Notes: a model not told the origin generated them from the sequence alone. Shown: positions 11,596 through 23,863, counted from the stretch's first letter. The stretch: 64,000 bases of DNA from Cladorrhinum sp. PSN259 (GCA_033725935.1 MU867120.1:151846-215845), one strand, 5' to 3'. Translations and numbers: made by a program.

Positions 11596-14500
11596 CAGCT
11601 CAGAAGCTCATGGAGAGCTTTTCAGAAGAAGTGGATAAAATGGCGTCGCGACTTGAAACTCAAGCAAACAACCAAAAAACCTGCCAGGGAGAGAGAAATC
11701 CGGCAGCAGAAGTCGATGCAGTGCTGTTTTTGTTGTGTGTGGGGGGAAAAAGGTCCAGAAGTGGCCGGCCACAGCGGTTTACCACGAAACGCGGCACTGG
11801 AGAGCTTTGTTACTACTAATGGTTTTGTGGTTGCTGAAGAGCAGTGCGTGTGTTGTGTTTGGAGGCCGTGGTTGTTGATGCACAACAAGCAAGCTGACCA
11901 AAGAGATGAGCGATTGGCGGCGCTGTGGGGCGCAGATAGGAGGTTGGCTTGGCGATGATGGCGGGATGCAGTGGCAGCAGTCAGAGTGTGCTAGCCGGGA
12001 GCCAAAAAGTCGGTCGATTCGCCTTTGGTGATGAAATCTTAAAACCCCGACAGAATAAGAATCGAAACTATTTTTTTCGATTCCTTCTGGCTCTATTAAT
12101 TAATCCCTCCTTATTTTCGTATCCAGAGAATTAACGATTGACTGGGAGTCGGTCTGTCCTAGACTCGTCGCGCGATTGGCAAAGCCGATGTGCTGTCTCA
12201 CGGGCGAGGTTGTGTGTCTCGAGTTCCGGAACGCAGAACGCAGCGAAACACCAGTGGACAGAGAGACGAGGTTGGCGGCACAGTGGTCGTCGAGGCAAAG
12301 AATAATGCCCGGCCTTCACTGCGTTACCAGAAAACGAGAGGTGGTGGATTAAGGGATGAGGGGAGGGAAGAGCGAGTGTCTGGAAGGAAAATGGAAAGTG
12401 AAAAACTGGGAAAAAGCCACCGGTGAATGGTGATGAGGGGGGAAGGAGCAGGGAAATGGGAGAAAAAGGAGGCATTCAAGGATGTGGGTGCGTTTCGTCG
12501 TCACGCACGGAAAGAGACAGGACCCAGTGCCCAGTCACCAGCAAGCCGCCCTATCCTAGCGACACTCCTGCACCGCGGACAGGGGTATGAAGTGTTTGGC
12601 CAGGGGGCTGCTTCTCGAAAAAGGAAGGGTGAAGGCAGGCACCGTGTGCAGAGACACTGTGTCATATAGTCAAGGAGTGGCAGGAACGGTTCCTTTTACT
12701 TGCCGCTCCTCAAACCATTGGCGCTTGAAGCCACTGGCAGCCATGTCTTTCAACTAGACAACTACAATTCGGTATTTACCTACCTAGCTTCACAGGTACG
12801 GTGACACAGAACCTTTGGAATGCACTTCTCTCAATCTAAGAGACCACTCTTTGTTTGGGTTACAGTGCAGCAACGGTTTGGCACAGTTTTCGTCTCCTTT
12901 TCTCGCTCAGGGGTTTCGATTTGTTGCCACTAGGCTTTTGTGAGAAGAGCTGGACTGTCGACTCTGGCGTGTCTGGTGCCTTTTTTTTTTTGGACAGGGA
13001 GTCGAACTTGGCAGCTGCAGAAGACTGTATTGACCCCACTCGGAAGGTACCCGATACCAGCTCCGAATTGCAACGCAACTCCTGAGGACTTGTGTCTAGT
13101 CGCGCCACGATCTTGTTTTCACTAATCGATGAGCCAATGGGAAGTCAGTACCATAGATAAGTGCATGACAGCGGAGTGATACCGGCTCGCTGGCGGTCTG
13201 ATGCAGACTGGTGAGTCGAAATTACACCGTATCAGAATTTAACGCTCCGCCACACCGCGAATCCAGCAGTTCAACCCCAGCACTCAATCGGTCCAATCCC
13301 CCTGATTTCAAAGCAGCCAAGGTTTCGGCCAGGTATCTACAATGTACAGGGTTCGCCGTTTCCGGATTTCACAGGCCTCCTCCACCACCAGTGAGGTGAC
13401 AGTGGAAACTGATGATGACGCCGATTTGAAGGATGCTATTAAAAACAAGGAAATACTTTATCTGAGCAAGGTTTTCAAGACTTAAGATAAGAATATTGGA
13501 CTGTTATCACTTTCTTCAATTGCATTTCCAAGGTTCGAACGGTTCCATCGCCCAAAAAACCTTCAGTTGTCAGATTCCTTGGTAAACGAATAGGTTGACA
13601 GGAGACAGGAAACAAGAGACAACAGCTAAAAGAACGAACAAACGGTTTGTTGTCGGTCAGCTCTGGAGACTGGAGAGTTGAGTGACAATGGGCTGTGTCT
13701 GCAGCTAAAATGATAGCGGTGCGCGACACGGACACAGGTTCCCCAACTGTCGTATTTTATTTTGCCTCTGCATTCCGCGTATCCATCCGATTGACAGTGG
13801 TTTCTGTACCGATCATCAACAAGCAGGCAAATTCACCACCCTCGAAGCACACACGGCACATTAGGGCAACCATGCCGCCATCAACAATCCCATCAGATCG
13901 AGATCGAGGATGCAGCTACGCCAGTTCCTTGTTGAGCTGCTTCCCAGCTCTCGAAAACTTCTATAGCGGAGCCATTGTTTCCACTCGGCTGGTGATTGCG
14001 CATGGAGCCGCCTGCTTGATTTTTCTGAACAAGCGCTTCGGTATCCCTTTTAGGCCCGATTGATCCGAACACAGTGCGGAACTCCCTGGCCTTTCAATCT
14101 GCTGTGCCTCTGTGCCTCCCTTCTATCGTCCAAACGTTTATTTTTCACTGCACCTGTAGGCCACAGTCAGACGGGACGGACCAACAACTTCTATTTCCAG
14201 CAAACTTGTTTGCTGAATGAGGGGAAGAGATGATGGCGGGAATTGGGTGGTACCGGCAATTATCAACTTCTGCAAGGAACCGCGGCGTAGTCGAGACGGT
14301 TTTTTCTGGTCCTCCCACACATCCCACATCTCATCCCGTATCTGCAGCGCGTCCAACGTATATCTTCCATATTGGGATTTGTTCCGGGGGTTTGTTCCGA
14401 GGATGTCCTCACTCCTTTCCACCCCTCGTGTCGCATTTTTAGGAGCGATGACGATTCCTTAATTTGGTGCCCGGTGTGCCCAGTGGGAACTCTTGGGAAA

Positions 14501-16006
14501 AGAAGAAAAAGCTTCACTCAATCTTGCTTGTGGATCGCCCCTAATCTGACGGGTTTAACGATCTTGGCAACAGAACAATGCGTGGATGCGTTGGCAACCA
14601 GCTTCTTTTCTTGAATATTCTCGGAGCCGGAGAAGAGCACCCACTTCGAAAGAGAGATGCCGTGTTACTGGCGATCATTGCTCTTCTCTAGATGCCCTCA
14701 GACCACACTTTGCAGGCACTAGCTAGACCTCGTGTGTGCATCGGGCACCGGGAGACCGGTACCTGCGCAAGCGGTGAGTGGCCCGTGATGGTGGGTTCCA
14801 TCGCTACTCTTCACAGGCATGTCGAGGAGGAATGTCGCCACGACGCGCGGGGCGTAAGGTTCACGATTTCCAGATACTTGGTAAGTAAGGTAAGGTAGGC
14901 AATAGCCTGATTGATAGAAAAAAAAAATTACGGTTATCTCGCACCCGCGGGCCGTTTAGCTCGACGAAATTACGGACCACAGTGCGGCATCCTAAACTTA
15001 AGAAGGCCAGAAACACAAATATATCTTCCAAGTTCTGAGACATGGCATTATCGTGGTCCCCGCATCTAACAGCCTACGAAAACTGGCAATCTGAAAGCGG
15101 AAAGTGGCCATCAGTGCCATCTCTTTCCTGTTCACAGATAGATGACTGTCCAGACTGTGTTACCGCGTGCGCATGGCGATCGTCTCATCTGTCATCCAAT
15201 CGATTACGAAAAAGGGCGAGAAGGCGAAAACGTGTGGAATCCCATCCATTTGATCAATGGGTGGCCATTTCGGCTGTTGTGGCCTCCGCAATGGTTCTCG
15301 TTACACAGGGTCGCCGGTCACACGGGTATCCGATCCCCAGACCACCAGAATCTTTGATTGGGCTCAATAGCGCCGGCAACCGGCTGGGAGACCGCGGGAT
15401 GATTGACAAGGCCGCGGTAGACGGTGACAGTCTCGACAGCCCAGCCCATGCCAATTCGGCCATCAAGATCAACGAGTCAAGCAAGGCAGGGCGATATCCA
15501 ATATTAGTAACGATTTCTAGGTTGTCTGCAGTAGTCTGAAAGTTCGGGGACCGCCGAGATGATGATAATTAACGACCGCTGTCGAAGTGTGGAGCGACGT
15601 CCGACCTGGTTGAAACATCGTTAACAAAACATGCAACAGCATTGGAAGATGTTGAAACTGAAGCTCAATCGGACGATGGCACCCTAAGAAAGAATGTTCC
15701 AAGGGTTAGGTTTCGGTATTGGCCGGGCTGCATCTGAGGTTTTCTCTGGGCGGATTTTATTCGGATGGAGAACCCGGAGCGGGAAGGCTAACTTCCTAAC
15801 CGTCGTCCATGGCAACCACATGTCGAATGTACTTTTCCAAAAAAAACACCGGGACCCGCATCTTGCATCTGTTGATCGAGAATGAGATGAAAAAATAAAA
15901 ATATTTTTTCCAAGAAGGTCCCCCCCCCCCCCCCCCTTCGTCATTGTTACGTAAAAACACCGCTCGGAAAATTGCCAATTCGAAAGTAAACAATCAACAG
16001 TCAAGC
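11596..16006. other. Long divergent intergenic region, no gene seen
   Basis: Some 4.4 kb separate FKS (minus) from the SprT/GCNA-like gene (plus). Open frames are short and overlap in all frames, without domains or splice pairs I would trust. It contains an 11-T tract near 12981 and a 17-C tract at 15920-15936, the latter just upstream of the plus-strand gene. It probably holds both promoters and possibly unrecognised non-coding transcripts. Confidence 0.5.
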
Positions 16007-18049
16007 ATGTCACGAAGGAGGGTGTTGCATTGGAGCGACGACAGTGACGATGATGATGAGTTTCCCAACCTGGCCAATCTTGCGCCAAAAATGGAGGTAG
16101 CCTCCAAAGAGCCTACAGTCAAGGCAGAGAATGAAAAGGAGAAAGGTTCTAAACCCCCAGCAGCCTCGGCACTAAGAAGGAGAAAGTTGGTCAAAATTCC
16201 AAACAATAATTCCCTACTACGGGCCTGGACTCCTGAAGATATCGAAGACGAAGAGGTCAAAGGATCGTCCCAGAGGAGAAAAAATGAAGAGATCACGATA
16301 TCGCAAAGGCTCAAGAAAGACGGCACCCCACGGAAAGACAGAGTGGAATTGAGAACAAGGAGAAGTAAGCCAACGCCTACTTTACCGCCCTCACCATCCG
16401 ATGAAGATGAGGAAGACGAGTTTTTATCGGCTCAGGAGGATGTGGAGGTTTCAATCATTGAGGATGTGTCATTGGTCGATGACTCCTTCCACTCCTGCGA
16501 GGCAGAAGACTCTGAGTTTGGAGGACACGGAAGTGATAGCAACGAGGACGATGACGATGACGATGACGATGAGGAGGATGACGGCAGTGATGAAGATTTC
16601 GAAGAAGAGACCCCGCCAAGACGACCATCTACGAAGTCCATGATACCGATCAAGGAGAAGAAGGTCTCTGAGCCCACAAGGACGAATGAAAAGAAAATGT
16701 TATCGTGGGGTGAGAATATTCCGATTCCAGATTTGAAAGCTCGAGGTTCTAGAAGCACCACCAACAAGACCAAGAAGCCCTTGGAAAAAGACATAACAGA
16801 TAAAATTTCCAAGCTTCGACTGTAAGTTTTCCTTAATCAAGATGATTTTATCAGCTAGCAACTAACCAACAACCTCAGAGATGCAATGGACTTCCTCCCA
16901 TCCGACGACGAGGATTTTGAAGCAACGCCTCCATCCACACCTCCCAAATCCAAACCATCCCAACGCAGTCTCCCATCACCAAGCAAACTCCCACGTATTC
17001 CGTCTACTCCTCACCACGCTTCATCAGATATCTTTTGGAGCCAAGAGTTCGTCGACGACTGGAACGATCAACACTCCCCAGTCAAGACTCCTTTCCCTTC
17101 TTCAACAGCCACCGGCACAACCACTACCAAATCTTCCAAACCCGCTGCCACTACCAAGACCCCCAAGCCTAAAGCCGCTCCTTGTTCTTCTATTACCCAA
17201 ACCGTGTCCAAAAAAGAATTCTCCTCCTCCAAACAAGCCCTCGCCCAATCTTTTCTCTCAGAACTTGACAGCACCATAACTTCCGGCCAACTGGCCTCCC
17301 TCTCAGCATCAACAGGCGGCATCCGCCTAATCTGGACCAACAAGCTATCCACAACAGCCGGCAGAGCAAACTGGAAACGGACCAAATCATCCTCTTCCTC
17401 TTCCTCTGTGACCCAGCACCACGCAAGCATAGAACTGTCAACAAAAATCATTTCGGACCCTCACCGCCTGCTCAACGTCATCGCTCACGAGTTCTGCCAC
17501 TTGGCAAACTTCATGGTCTCCGGTATCACGACCAACCCCCACGGCAAGGAATTCAAGAGCTGGGCGAGCAAAGTGACGGCCCGGTTTGGACAATCCCACG
17601 GGATAGAAGTGACCACGAAGCATTCCTACGAGATTGACTTCAAGTACGTTTGGAGCTGCGAGGAGTGCGCCACAGAGTTTAAGAGGCACAGCAAGAGTAT
17701 TGATACGAGCAGACACAGGTGTGGAGTCTGTAAGGGTGTTTTGAGGCAGGTTAAGCCTGTTCCTAGAGGAGGAGGTAGTAAAGAAAAGGATGGCGGCGAG
17801 GGAGGAGGGGAGGGAAAGGGAAAGGGACTGAGTGAGTATCAGGTTTTTATGAAGGAGGAGATGAAGAGGGTTAAAGAGGAGAACAAAGGCATGAAGCAGA
17901 ATGAGGTCATGAGGATTGTTGCGGGGAGGTGGAAGGAGTTGAAGGAGAAGAGGGGGATAAATATCAATCAAGAAAAGGACAATAAGAAGGAGGAGGATGA
18001 AAGGGTCAAGGAAGTAAGAAAGGGGATGGAGGTGATCGATTTGACTTAG
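16007..18049 (+). CDS. GCNA/SprT-like zinc metalloprotease with acidic tail and HMG-like C-terminus
   Basis: A nuclear SprT-family protease of the type that removes DNA-protein crosslinks (role inferred from GCNA and Spartan). Two exons (16007-16821, 16879-18049; 57 nt intron, phase agrees) give 661 residues. The start MSRRRVLHWSDD at 16007 is the first ATG in frame. Residues 1-270 are disordered and acidic, with an unbroken Asp run near residue 185. The SprT domain follows, with the zinc motif HEFCH (about 475) and the third ligand in PHGKEF. A zinc ribbon comes next (CEEC..CGVC, about 530-558). The end (SEYQVFMKEEMKRVKEE to AGRWKELKEKRG, about 590-632) looks like an HMG-box helix set. This order (acidic tail, SprT, zinc ribbon, HMG) is that of GCNA. 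The basis for calling it active is only that the zinc ligands are present. Confidence 0.88.
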
Positions 18050-18589
18050 TGCATTTGTTTGGTGAAAGCATACTTGACTGGCATGATGATACGGATAACT
18101 AGAAATAAAACTGAATACTGTCTGAGACTTCCTTGTAAAGTAGCCTCCAACACTTGTTCCGTGACGCTGTGGATGGCGGGGTGTGGGGTTACCTATGATA
18201 TGGGTATGGTGTTGCGGGGTATTCTTTTTCCTGCGCCAAAGATGTTGATTGATGAGTATACAGCTTGTCTATGCCTGGATGTGCGGTTCTGTATATCGAG
18301 TATATATTTGATCTCTCTTTAATGCTCGCCGAAACCCAAAATCTTTCAGATAGTAATTACTCTTTCATCTGGCCAATGGCTTTGTCAGTCTCAAAAGCAT
18401 TGTAATTCCCACGCGTAATTTACCCCGCTCCCCTCACATTCCACCCTTGTCATTTAAATACCTTACCTTTAGCTCCCTGTGTATCCGTAACGACGTCAGA
18501 CCTTCTTCCTCAGCTCACACGCAACCGACACCACCATCATCGCATGCATCCAAACCTTCATTAAACCCCCTTACTCCATGTCAAGCAAA
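18050..18589. other. Intergenic, promoter of the HIT gene
   Basis: A 540 nt spacer. A 7-codon upstream reading frame (ATG at 18544, stop at 18562-18564) precedes the HIT gene, and an in-frame alternative ATG lies at 18578. Nothing else is seen. Confidence 0.45.
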
Positions 18590-19255
18590 ATGGCCTCTTG
18601 CATCTTCTGCAAGATCATCAAGGGTCAGCATAAACCCCTCACTAGCATCTTCATGAACCTCCCGCACTAATTAACTGTAACTCTCCAGGCGAGATCCCCT
18701 GCTTCAAGCTATTCGAGAGCGAAAAGACCCTCGCCTTCCTCGATATCAACCCTTTGAGCAAGGGTCATGCTGTAATTTTGCACTTCCCGCTTGTCCCACA
18801 TTTATACCTTCTTTAACTTACATGTATATAGCTCGTGATCCCCAAACACCACGGCGAGAAGCTTACCGACATTCCCGACGACCAGCTCTCTGAGATCCTC
18901 GTCAGTTACCCATCCTCGCTCCCCTCCTCTTCTCTTCTCATCATTGCAGCTAACCGTTACGAAAGCCAATCGTAAAAAAACTCGCCGTCGCCACAGGCGC
19001 CAACGAGTGGAACGTCCTCCAAAACAACGGCAAGCTCGCTCATCAGGAGGTCGGACACGTGCACTTCCACATGGTTAGTATATATATATATATATATCTA
19101 CCGAAATTCTCATGGAAATGGGTAACTGATGTTGAGTGTGTCAATAGATCCCCAAGCCAAATACCCAAGAAGGTCTCGGAATCAGCTGGCCCCAGCAAAA
19201 GACGGACATGGAAGCGTTGAAGAAGCTCTTTGAGGACGTCAAGGGGAAGATGTAA
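18590..19255 (+). CDS. HIT-family purine nucleotide hydrolase (HINT/Hnt1-like)
   Basis: Small histidine-triad protein expected to hydrolyse adenosine 5'-phosphoramidates, as HINT1 and yeast Hnt1 do. Five short exons (18590-18623, 18689-18771, 18832-18900, 18966-19073, 19148-19255) give 133 residues, the family's usual size. The sequence opens MASCIFCKIIKG, continues FLDINPLSKGHALVIPKHH, and carries the catalytic triad motif HVHFH at residues 93-97, followed by MIPKP. An in-frame ATG 12 nt upstream (18578) would add MSSK. I prefer 18590 because its context (AAAATGG) is stronger. The fourth intron begins GTTAG and runs straight into a TA dinucleotide repeat (19079-19097). Four introns in about 400 coding bases makes this the most intron-rich gene here. 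Confidence 0.9.
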
Positions 19256-19852
19256 AAACCGATTACCCCCTTTTTTGTCATGACGTGATTTTAGTAGTTG
19301 TAGAGGATAAAGCAAAGCCGAAGTAAGTGACGGCTGAAGAAGACACAACAACAAATGTCTATCGTGTATAACTGGGCTACATTTGTTTCTTCCGTCCCAT
19401 CGAGTTGTAAAAATGTCGAGGAAATCTGGTGGTCCGGCTTCGTGGAATGAATTGACCCCACCCGAAAAAAAGGAGAAACAAGACCGCTGTACTTGGCTGG
19501 TAGGTTATTGGTCCGGTGGCCTCGTTACCTGAGACCCGAGGCCGATCGGATGGAAGCCGAGGATTAATTGGAGGCCGTGCCTGAGAAAGTTGTCCACGAC
19601 GGACCTAGCATCACAGGAGCGTGAGATCAACTGACGAAGATGCGGTTGATATTTGCGAGATTGATATTACAGCTGAATAATTTATGACTGATGCTTCTCG
19701 CGATATGATCCAGGTCACGCAAACTTTTTCATGCCAACATGCGTCGCAATGACCACAAAACAAAGCGGTAACTTTTATATCTAACAATAATACCCCCCTC
19801 CTTGAACATACATATACATTACGTCCTCCTCTATACACAAAATTTCCCCTCT
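19256..19852. other. Intergenic between convergent genes
   Basis: A 597 nt region between the 3' ends of the HIT gene (plus) and the Sec14-like gene (minus). No gene or repeat is seen. Confidence 0.5.
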
Positions 19853-21427
19853 TTAATCAACATCGTCAGCCTGTGTCTCGGCCTTCACCTCCTCCTTTAC
19901 CTCCCCATTCGCCGTCTTCTCAGCCGGATACCAGTTCAACCCGCCACCAGGCAACAACACGCCCGTACGATCGTAAAAGCTCCTCGACCTCACGTAAGGA
20001 TCAACCTTCCAGTAATCCACCTTCATCCTCTCCGCAATCTCGTCCCTCTTTGTATTGACGTTATCGCCCTTGATCCACGCCAAAGTAGCATCCTCATACT
20101 CTTTATACAGCTTCGCTCTCTCAGCTAGCAACTTATCTCTCGTCTCAACATCCTTGAGCTTGTCGTTCTCTCCAGCAACGGGCTCGACGTATTGGTACGT
20201 CCAGTTCTCCTCGCCTTCCAAAGCAGAGGGGATGTGCTTGAGGGGAATGAACTCCTGCATCTCGGTGGCGTTGTTTGTAAAGTGCACCTTGTTGGCTACT
20301 ACTGGGTCTAGCCAGCCGCGAATGACTTTCCAGATTCCTGGACAAAGAGTAAGTATATAAAACCGGTACTCCTAGGGGTCAAATCACAAACCTTGGAAAA
20401 TCCATGGAGCTTTATGCACCAAAACGGTCCCGAGACACTCGGGATAGTTTGCCTCGAAGCACTTGATCATGAACTTGACAGGAGTATAGTCCATGTTGGC
20501 CATAGAAAAGCCCGTCATATCGAAGACGATAGTCTGTGGATCCTCCTTGTCAGTGAAGTAATTTGGGAAAGGGTTGGCGATTTAAGCCACCAAAGCAAGA
20601 ACAAACACGCAAAAACTTACGGCTGTATCAACAGGGGGCTGCAACAACATCCGGCACGTCTCAATCAAGTAAACCGTATACCGCTCCAACGACTCCTCCG
20701 TCTGCTCACCCTGCCTATGCATCCTCGCATTCACGATGCACAACGGTCTCCCTTGCTTATCACAGCCATGGACATAACTGATGCCCTTCCTGATCTGCGC
20801 CAGGAAATCGTGTGCCAACTTCTGCTTCGCTGGATCGCTCGAATCCTTCTCTGTCTCGACCGCCCAGCCCTCGCCGTGCCGCATGATATCCTCGTCCACC
20901 TTCATCTCCGCTGCGCGCCAGTTCATGGTAGACACCAACATGACGACTGCCTTCTCAACATCCCACTTGCGTGCTCTGAGAAAACGAAGAACCAAAGCGT
21001 CAGGGTGGTCGTGCTTGACCATGCTCCAGATGGTGTCCCGGATGGATTCAGGGCTCTGACTGGCGAGGGTCTCGTAAAACTGCTTGGTCTGGCCGTACTT
21101 GTCTGCTTCACCGTCCTTGCTGAGGTTGAAGACTGGAGCATTGGGAGGGGCTGCCGCTGACCCAGAGCTAGCGGTAGAGCCCGATGACTCCTCAGACGAC
21201 TTGTTCTTGCGAGAGAAGATTGACATGCGGCTGGTCTTTTTGGCCTTCTTAGAGTCGTCCTCGGCCGCAACGGAGCTGGCATCTGCTGCTGGGGTAGCCG
21301 CGGCGGCAGCTGTAGGTTCAACGCCGACCTGGCAGACTTGGAAGATGAGCTTCCACATTTGCTTGAGCTTCTCCTCCTGCTCTGATGTAAGGCTGCCGGG
21401 GCGACCGGGGGCTACTTCCGCAGTCAT
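19853..21427 (-). CDS. Sec14-like CRAL-TRIO phospholipid transfer protein
   Basis: Cytosolic or membrane-attached lipid-transfer protein of the Sec14 family, which binds phosphatidylinositol and a second lipid. Three exons (21427-20621, 20533-20392, 20337-19853; introns of 87 and 54 nt) give 477 residues from MTAEVAPGRPG. The CRAL-TRIO N-terminal part is seen as VLRFLRARKWDVEKAVVML, and the lipid-binding domain spans GCDKQGRPLCIVNARMH, TIVFDMTGFSMANMDY and FMIKCFEANYPECLG. A Ser/Ala-rich insert lies between residues 40 and 110. The C-terminal tail past the domain (FYDRTGVLLPGG onward) is Lys/Glu-rich. The frame stays open upstream to an ATG at 21814, adding 129 residues with a hydrophobic stretch (AAALLLVAVAAGLVYTAYH). 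I take 21427 as the start because it resembles other family members, but the longer form is possible. Confidence 0.9.
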
Positions 21428-22585
21428 GATGGCGATGTCTTCGGGTGAGAGGTCCTGAGTGAGAGAGTAAGTTGTCTCGCCGGAATGGAGAGTGTATCGG
21501 TGGTAGGCCGTGTAGACAAGGCCGGCAGCAACGGCGACAAGGAGGAGGGCCGCGGCGGAACTGTGAAGTGGTCTTGTGCCGTGAGTGTGATTGTGAGTGT
21601 GAGAAGTATTCAGACTCAGGGGTCGTTGTTCAGGTAAGATTCTCCGAGTTGCTGGTTTGAGTGAGACAACCAACGATGAGGTAGTTGATTGCGTTCGTGT
21701 GATAAACGAACGAATACAACACCGAGACGTCAACGATGGACTTGAACTGGCACAGAGACTCTTTAGAGAGATGCAACGAAGGTGCCGGCGTGATACAGCC
21801 AGCGACGAGTGCATAGGTGAAGAGCGACGAATACCGAAAATGTGTCAAATCCGACACTTCTTGGCTGAGACCCAACAACGTTACTGGTACTCTAGCTATC
21901 CCGGTCTTGCCGTATCCAAGCCTCCAAGCCTGGAAGAGGTCGCAGCAATCCTGTGGCGCAGCAGTATGTACGTGCCAAGGTCCGAGGATTCTGCTCTGTA
22001 TATAATTTTAATTATTTACTGAGAAAATGTTAAGGTAGTTGGAAAAGTTGGAAAACTGGGCAATTGTAGGAAGAGGTATTAACACGGAAGGCAAGACGAT
22101 GCCAGCGGAAAGAGGATCGGATTGTGGGGTAGCACGACATGGCCTTTTCAGTTCCCGACAATGCAAAATTCTGCAGGAACACCGGGACACTTTCCCTCAT
22201 CCACGGCACGGGCACTCGGCGCTTCAAGGACGCCGTCACCGCCATCGTGGAATTTTTCGAGTGGAAACAACTGGAGTTTGTGACCTTTCCGATTGCTCCG
22301 AACCTTAATCTGCATGAATAGGATCAATCCATCATCCCGCACAAGTCCCGTCTTGGCAGACGTGTTGCGTCGTGGCGCACGGATCTCTTTGATGGTTTAT
22401 TGAATTTGGCGGGGTTTCCAACCTGGAAGCGCGTCTGGGCATCGCGTGCCCACCCCGGAAGTCGTGTCCGTTAAATATTGCCCCGCAGTGGATGTTTGGT
22501 TTGGTTACCAGGTTGGGTTGAATTGAAAAACACAAAACAAAACACCAAGTCAACATCAACAAAATACCCAACAGATAAAAACAGA
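21428..22585. other. Divergent intergenic region
   Basis: This is shared upstream sequence for the Sec14-like gene (minus) and DAM1 (plus). The first 390 nt stay open in the Sec14 frame and may be coding (see the start-site finding). The rest shows no gene. Confidence 0.45.
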
Positions 22586-23362
22586 ATGTCTGAACGACGA
22601 GATAGACACCAGCGACAAAACTCCCAATCGCGTCCACGGTCTACCTCACGGTCGCGCCCCACAACACCTTTGCGACCCTCCTCGAGATCCTCTTTCCGCG
22701 ACTTTGCCCGATCAAGCGTACAAGGCGACACGGCCTCATTCCCTCTTAATGCCTTTGAACCAGGGTTTGCTAAGCTATCGGACGACATGGCGGACCTCGA
22801 AGCCAACATGATGCACTTTCAGCTTATGCACGAGTCCTTGGCACGATTCAGCGAGAGCTTTGCTTCGTTTTTGTACGGCTTGAACATGAACGCCTTTTGT
22901 GTCGACTTTCCGGAAGGGCCAATGGCGGAGAGCTTTAAGAGAATGAAGGCCAAAGAGGAGGAAGAGAACCAGAGGATACAGTTGGGAGGGAGCGCGCCAC
23001 AGGAACGGGTGACGGGAGGAGGCTTAGGCGGTGGTCTTGAAGGAGAGACTACATTTATGTGGGTATATGCAGGAAAATGAAGGCGCACGCGAGATGCTAA
23101 TTTGCTGGATAGGACAACGGACATATCGTTTGTTGATAACCCGCCAACGTCAACAAAATCGAGAGCCAAATTCCAGACCCCTGCGCGAGCTGGTCGACAA
23201 TCAAGAGTTCCACCACCAGCTGTAAGGGGAGCATCTTCGTCAACGCGAGGGGGCACTGCGGCTCGAGGGGGGAGAGGGGGCACTAGCACAGGAACGGGTA
23301 CAGGAGGCGCGAGAGGCACCGGTATTGCAAGAGGTACAACTAGAGGCAGGGGTCTGAGATGA
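22586..23362 (+). CDS. DASH complex subunit Dam1
   Basis: Outer-kinetochore protein; Dam1 is part of the DASH/Dam1 ring that couples kinetochores to microtubule ends. Two exons (22586-23058, 23113-23362; 54 nt intron with a GCTAAT branch and GATAG acceptor) give 240 residues. The diagnostic Dam1 core is residues 55-110, with LNAFEPGFAKLSDDMADLE and ESFASFLYGLNMNAFCVDFPE. The N-terminal 45 residues are Arg/Ser-rich. The intron joins ETTFM to TTDISFVDNPP, a conserved joint in fungal Dam1. The tail is an Arg/Gly-rich repeat region (RGGTAARGGRGG), a likely microtubule or RNA contact. The first ATG sits in an A-rich leader (ACAGAATG). Confidence 0.93.
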
Positions 23363-23449
23363 AGGTGATGGAAGGATGAGCAACCTTAAGATAGCCGACA
23401 GTAGCCTCAACGAATATGCTCACGGGCGGCAGTGATACCCAGCTTGTTG

Positions 23450-23863
23450 TCATGTGTCAACTACAGCTTTGTCTAGATAATCCCGGGCGCGCTTCAAACA
23501 TTCTTCCTCGCCAGAGCTGACCCATGATCCGACCAAGACCACAGTCTTATTCTTGGACTTGAGTCCATTGATGATCTGGAGATTTGACTTGGGAAGGTCA
23601 AATACCTAGGGTTTGTGTCAGAATCATGAATAAATCATAGCGAATTCGTTTCATTCAACCTCGCTGAGAATCTTGATGACCCCCTTGTTGGCTTCACCTT
23701 CGCGTGCTTGAGCTGCGACGCAGAGCTCAACTGCCTCTTCACCGACCTCGGCGATGCCCTCGCGGTTCTTACTGGCGCCTGGTTTGACATGGCAATTCAG
23801 GAAAAGCGTAGCTGGGGACTTCTTTGTAGCTGCCGCATACCAGATAACCCGACTTGCAGACAT
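23450..23863 (-). CDS. DUF167 (YggU/UPF0235) family protein
   Basis: A small protein of the DUF167 family, found from bacteria to eukaryotes with no settled biochemical role. Two exons (23863-23660, 23605-23450; 54 nt intron ending CCTAG) give 119 residues. The family pattern is visible: NCHVKPGASKNREGI near the start, VELCVAAQAREGEANKGVIKILSEVF in the middle and KSKNKTVVLVGSWVSSGEE near the end. The 3' end faces the DAM1 3' end only 87 nt away, so the two transcripts probably overlap at their tails. Confidence 0.88.

Noticed and set aside
12131..15539. Several frames of 80-165 codons in the FKS upstream region
   Set aside because: They overlap one another on both strands, are rich in Arg, Ser and Pro as in random GC-balanced sequence, and lack splice partners.
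20393..21160. 255-codon plus-strand frame
   Set aside because: It is antisense to the Sec14-like gene.
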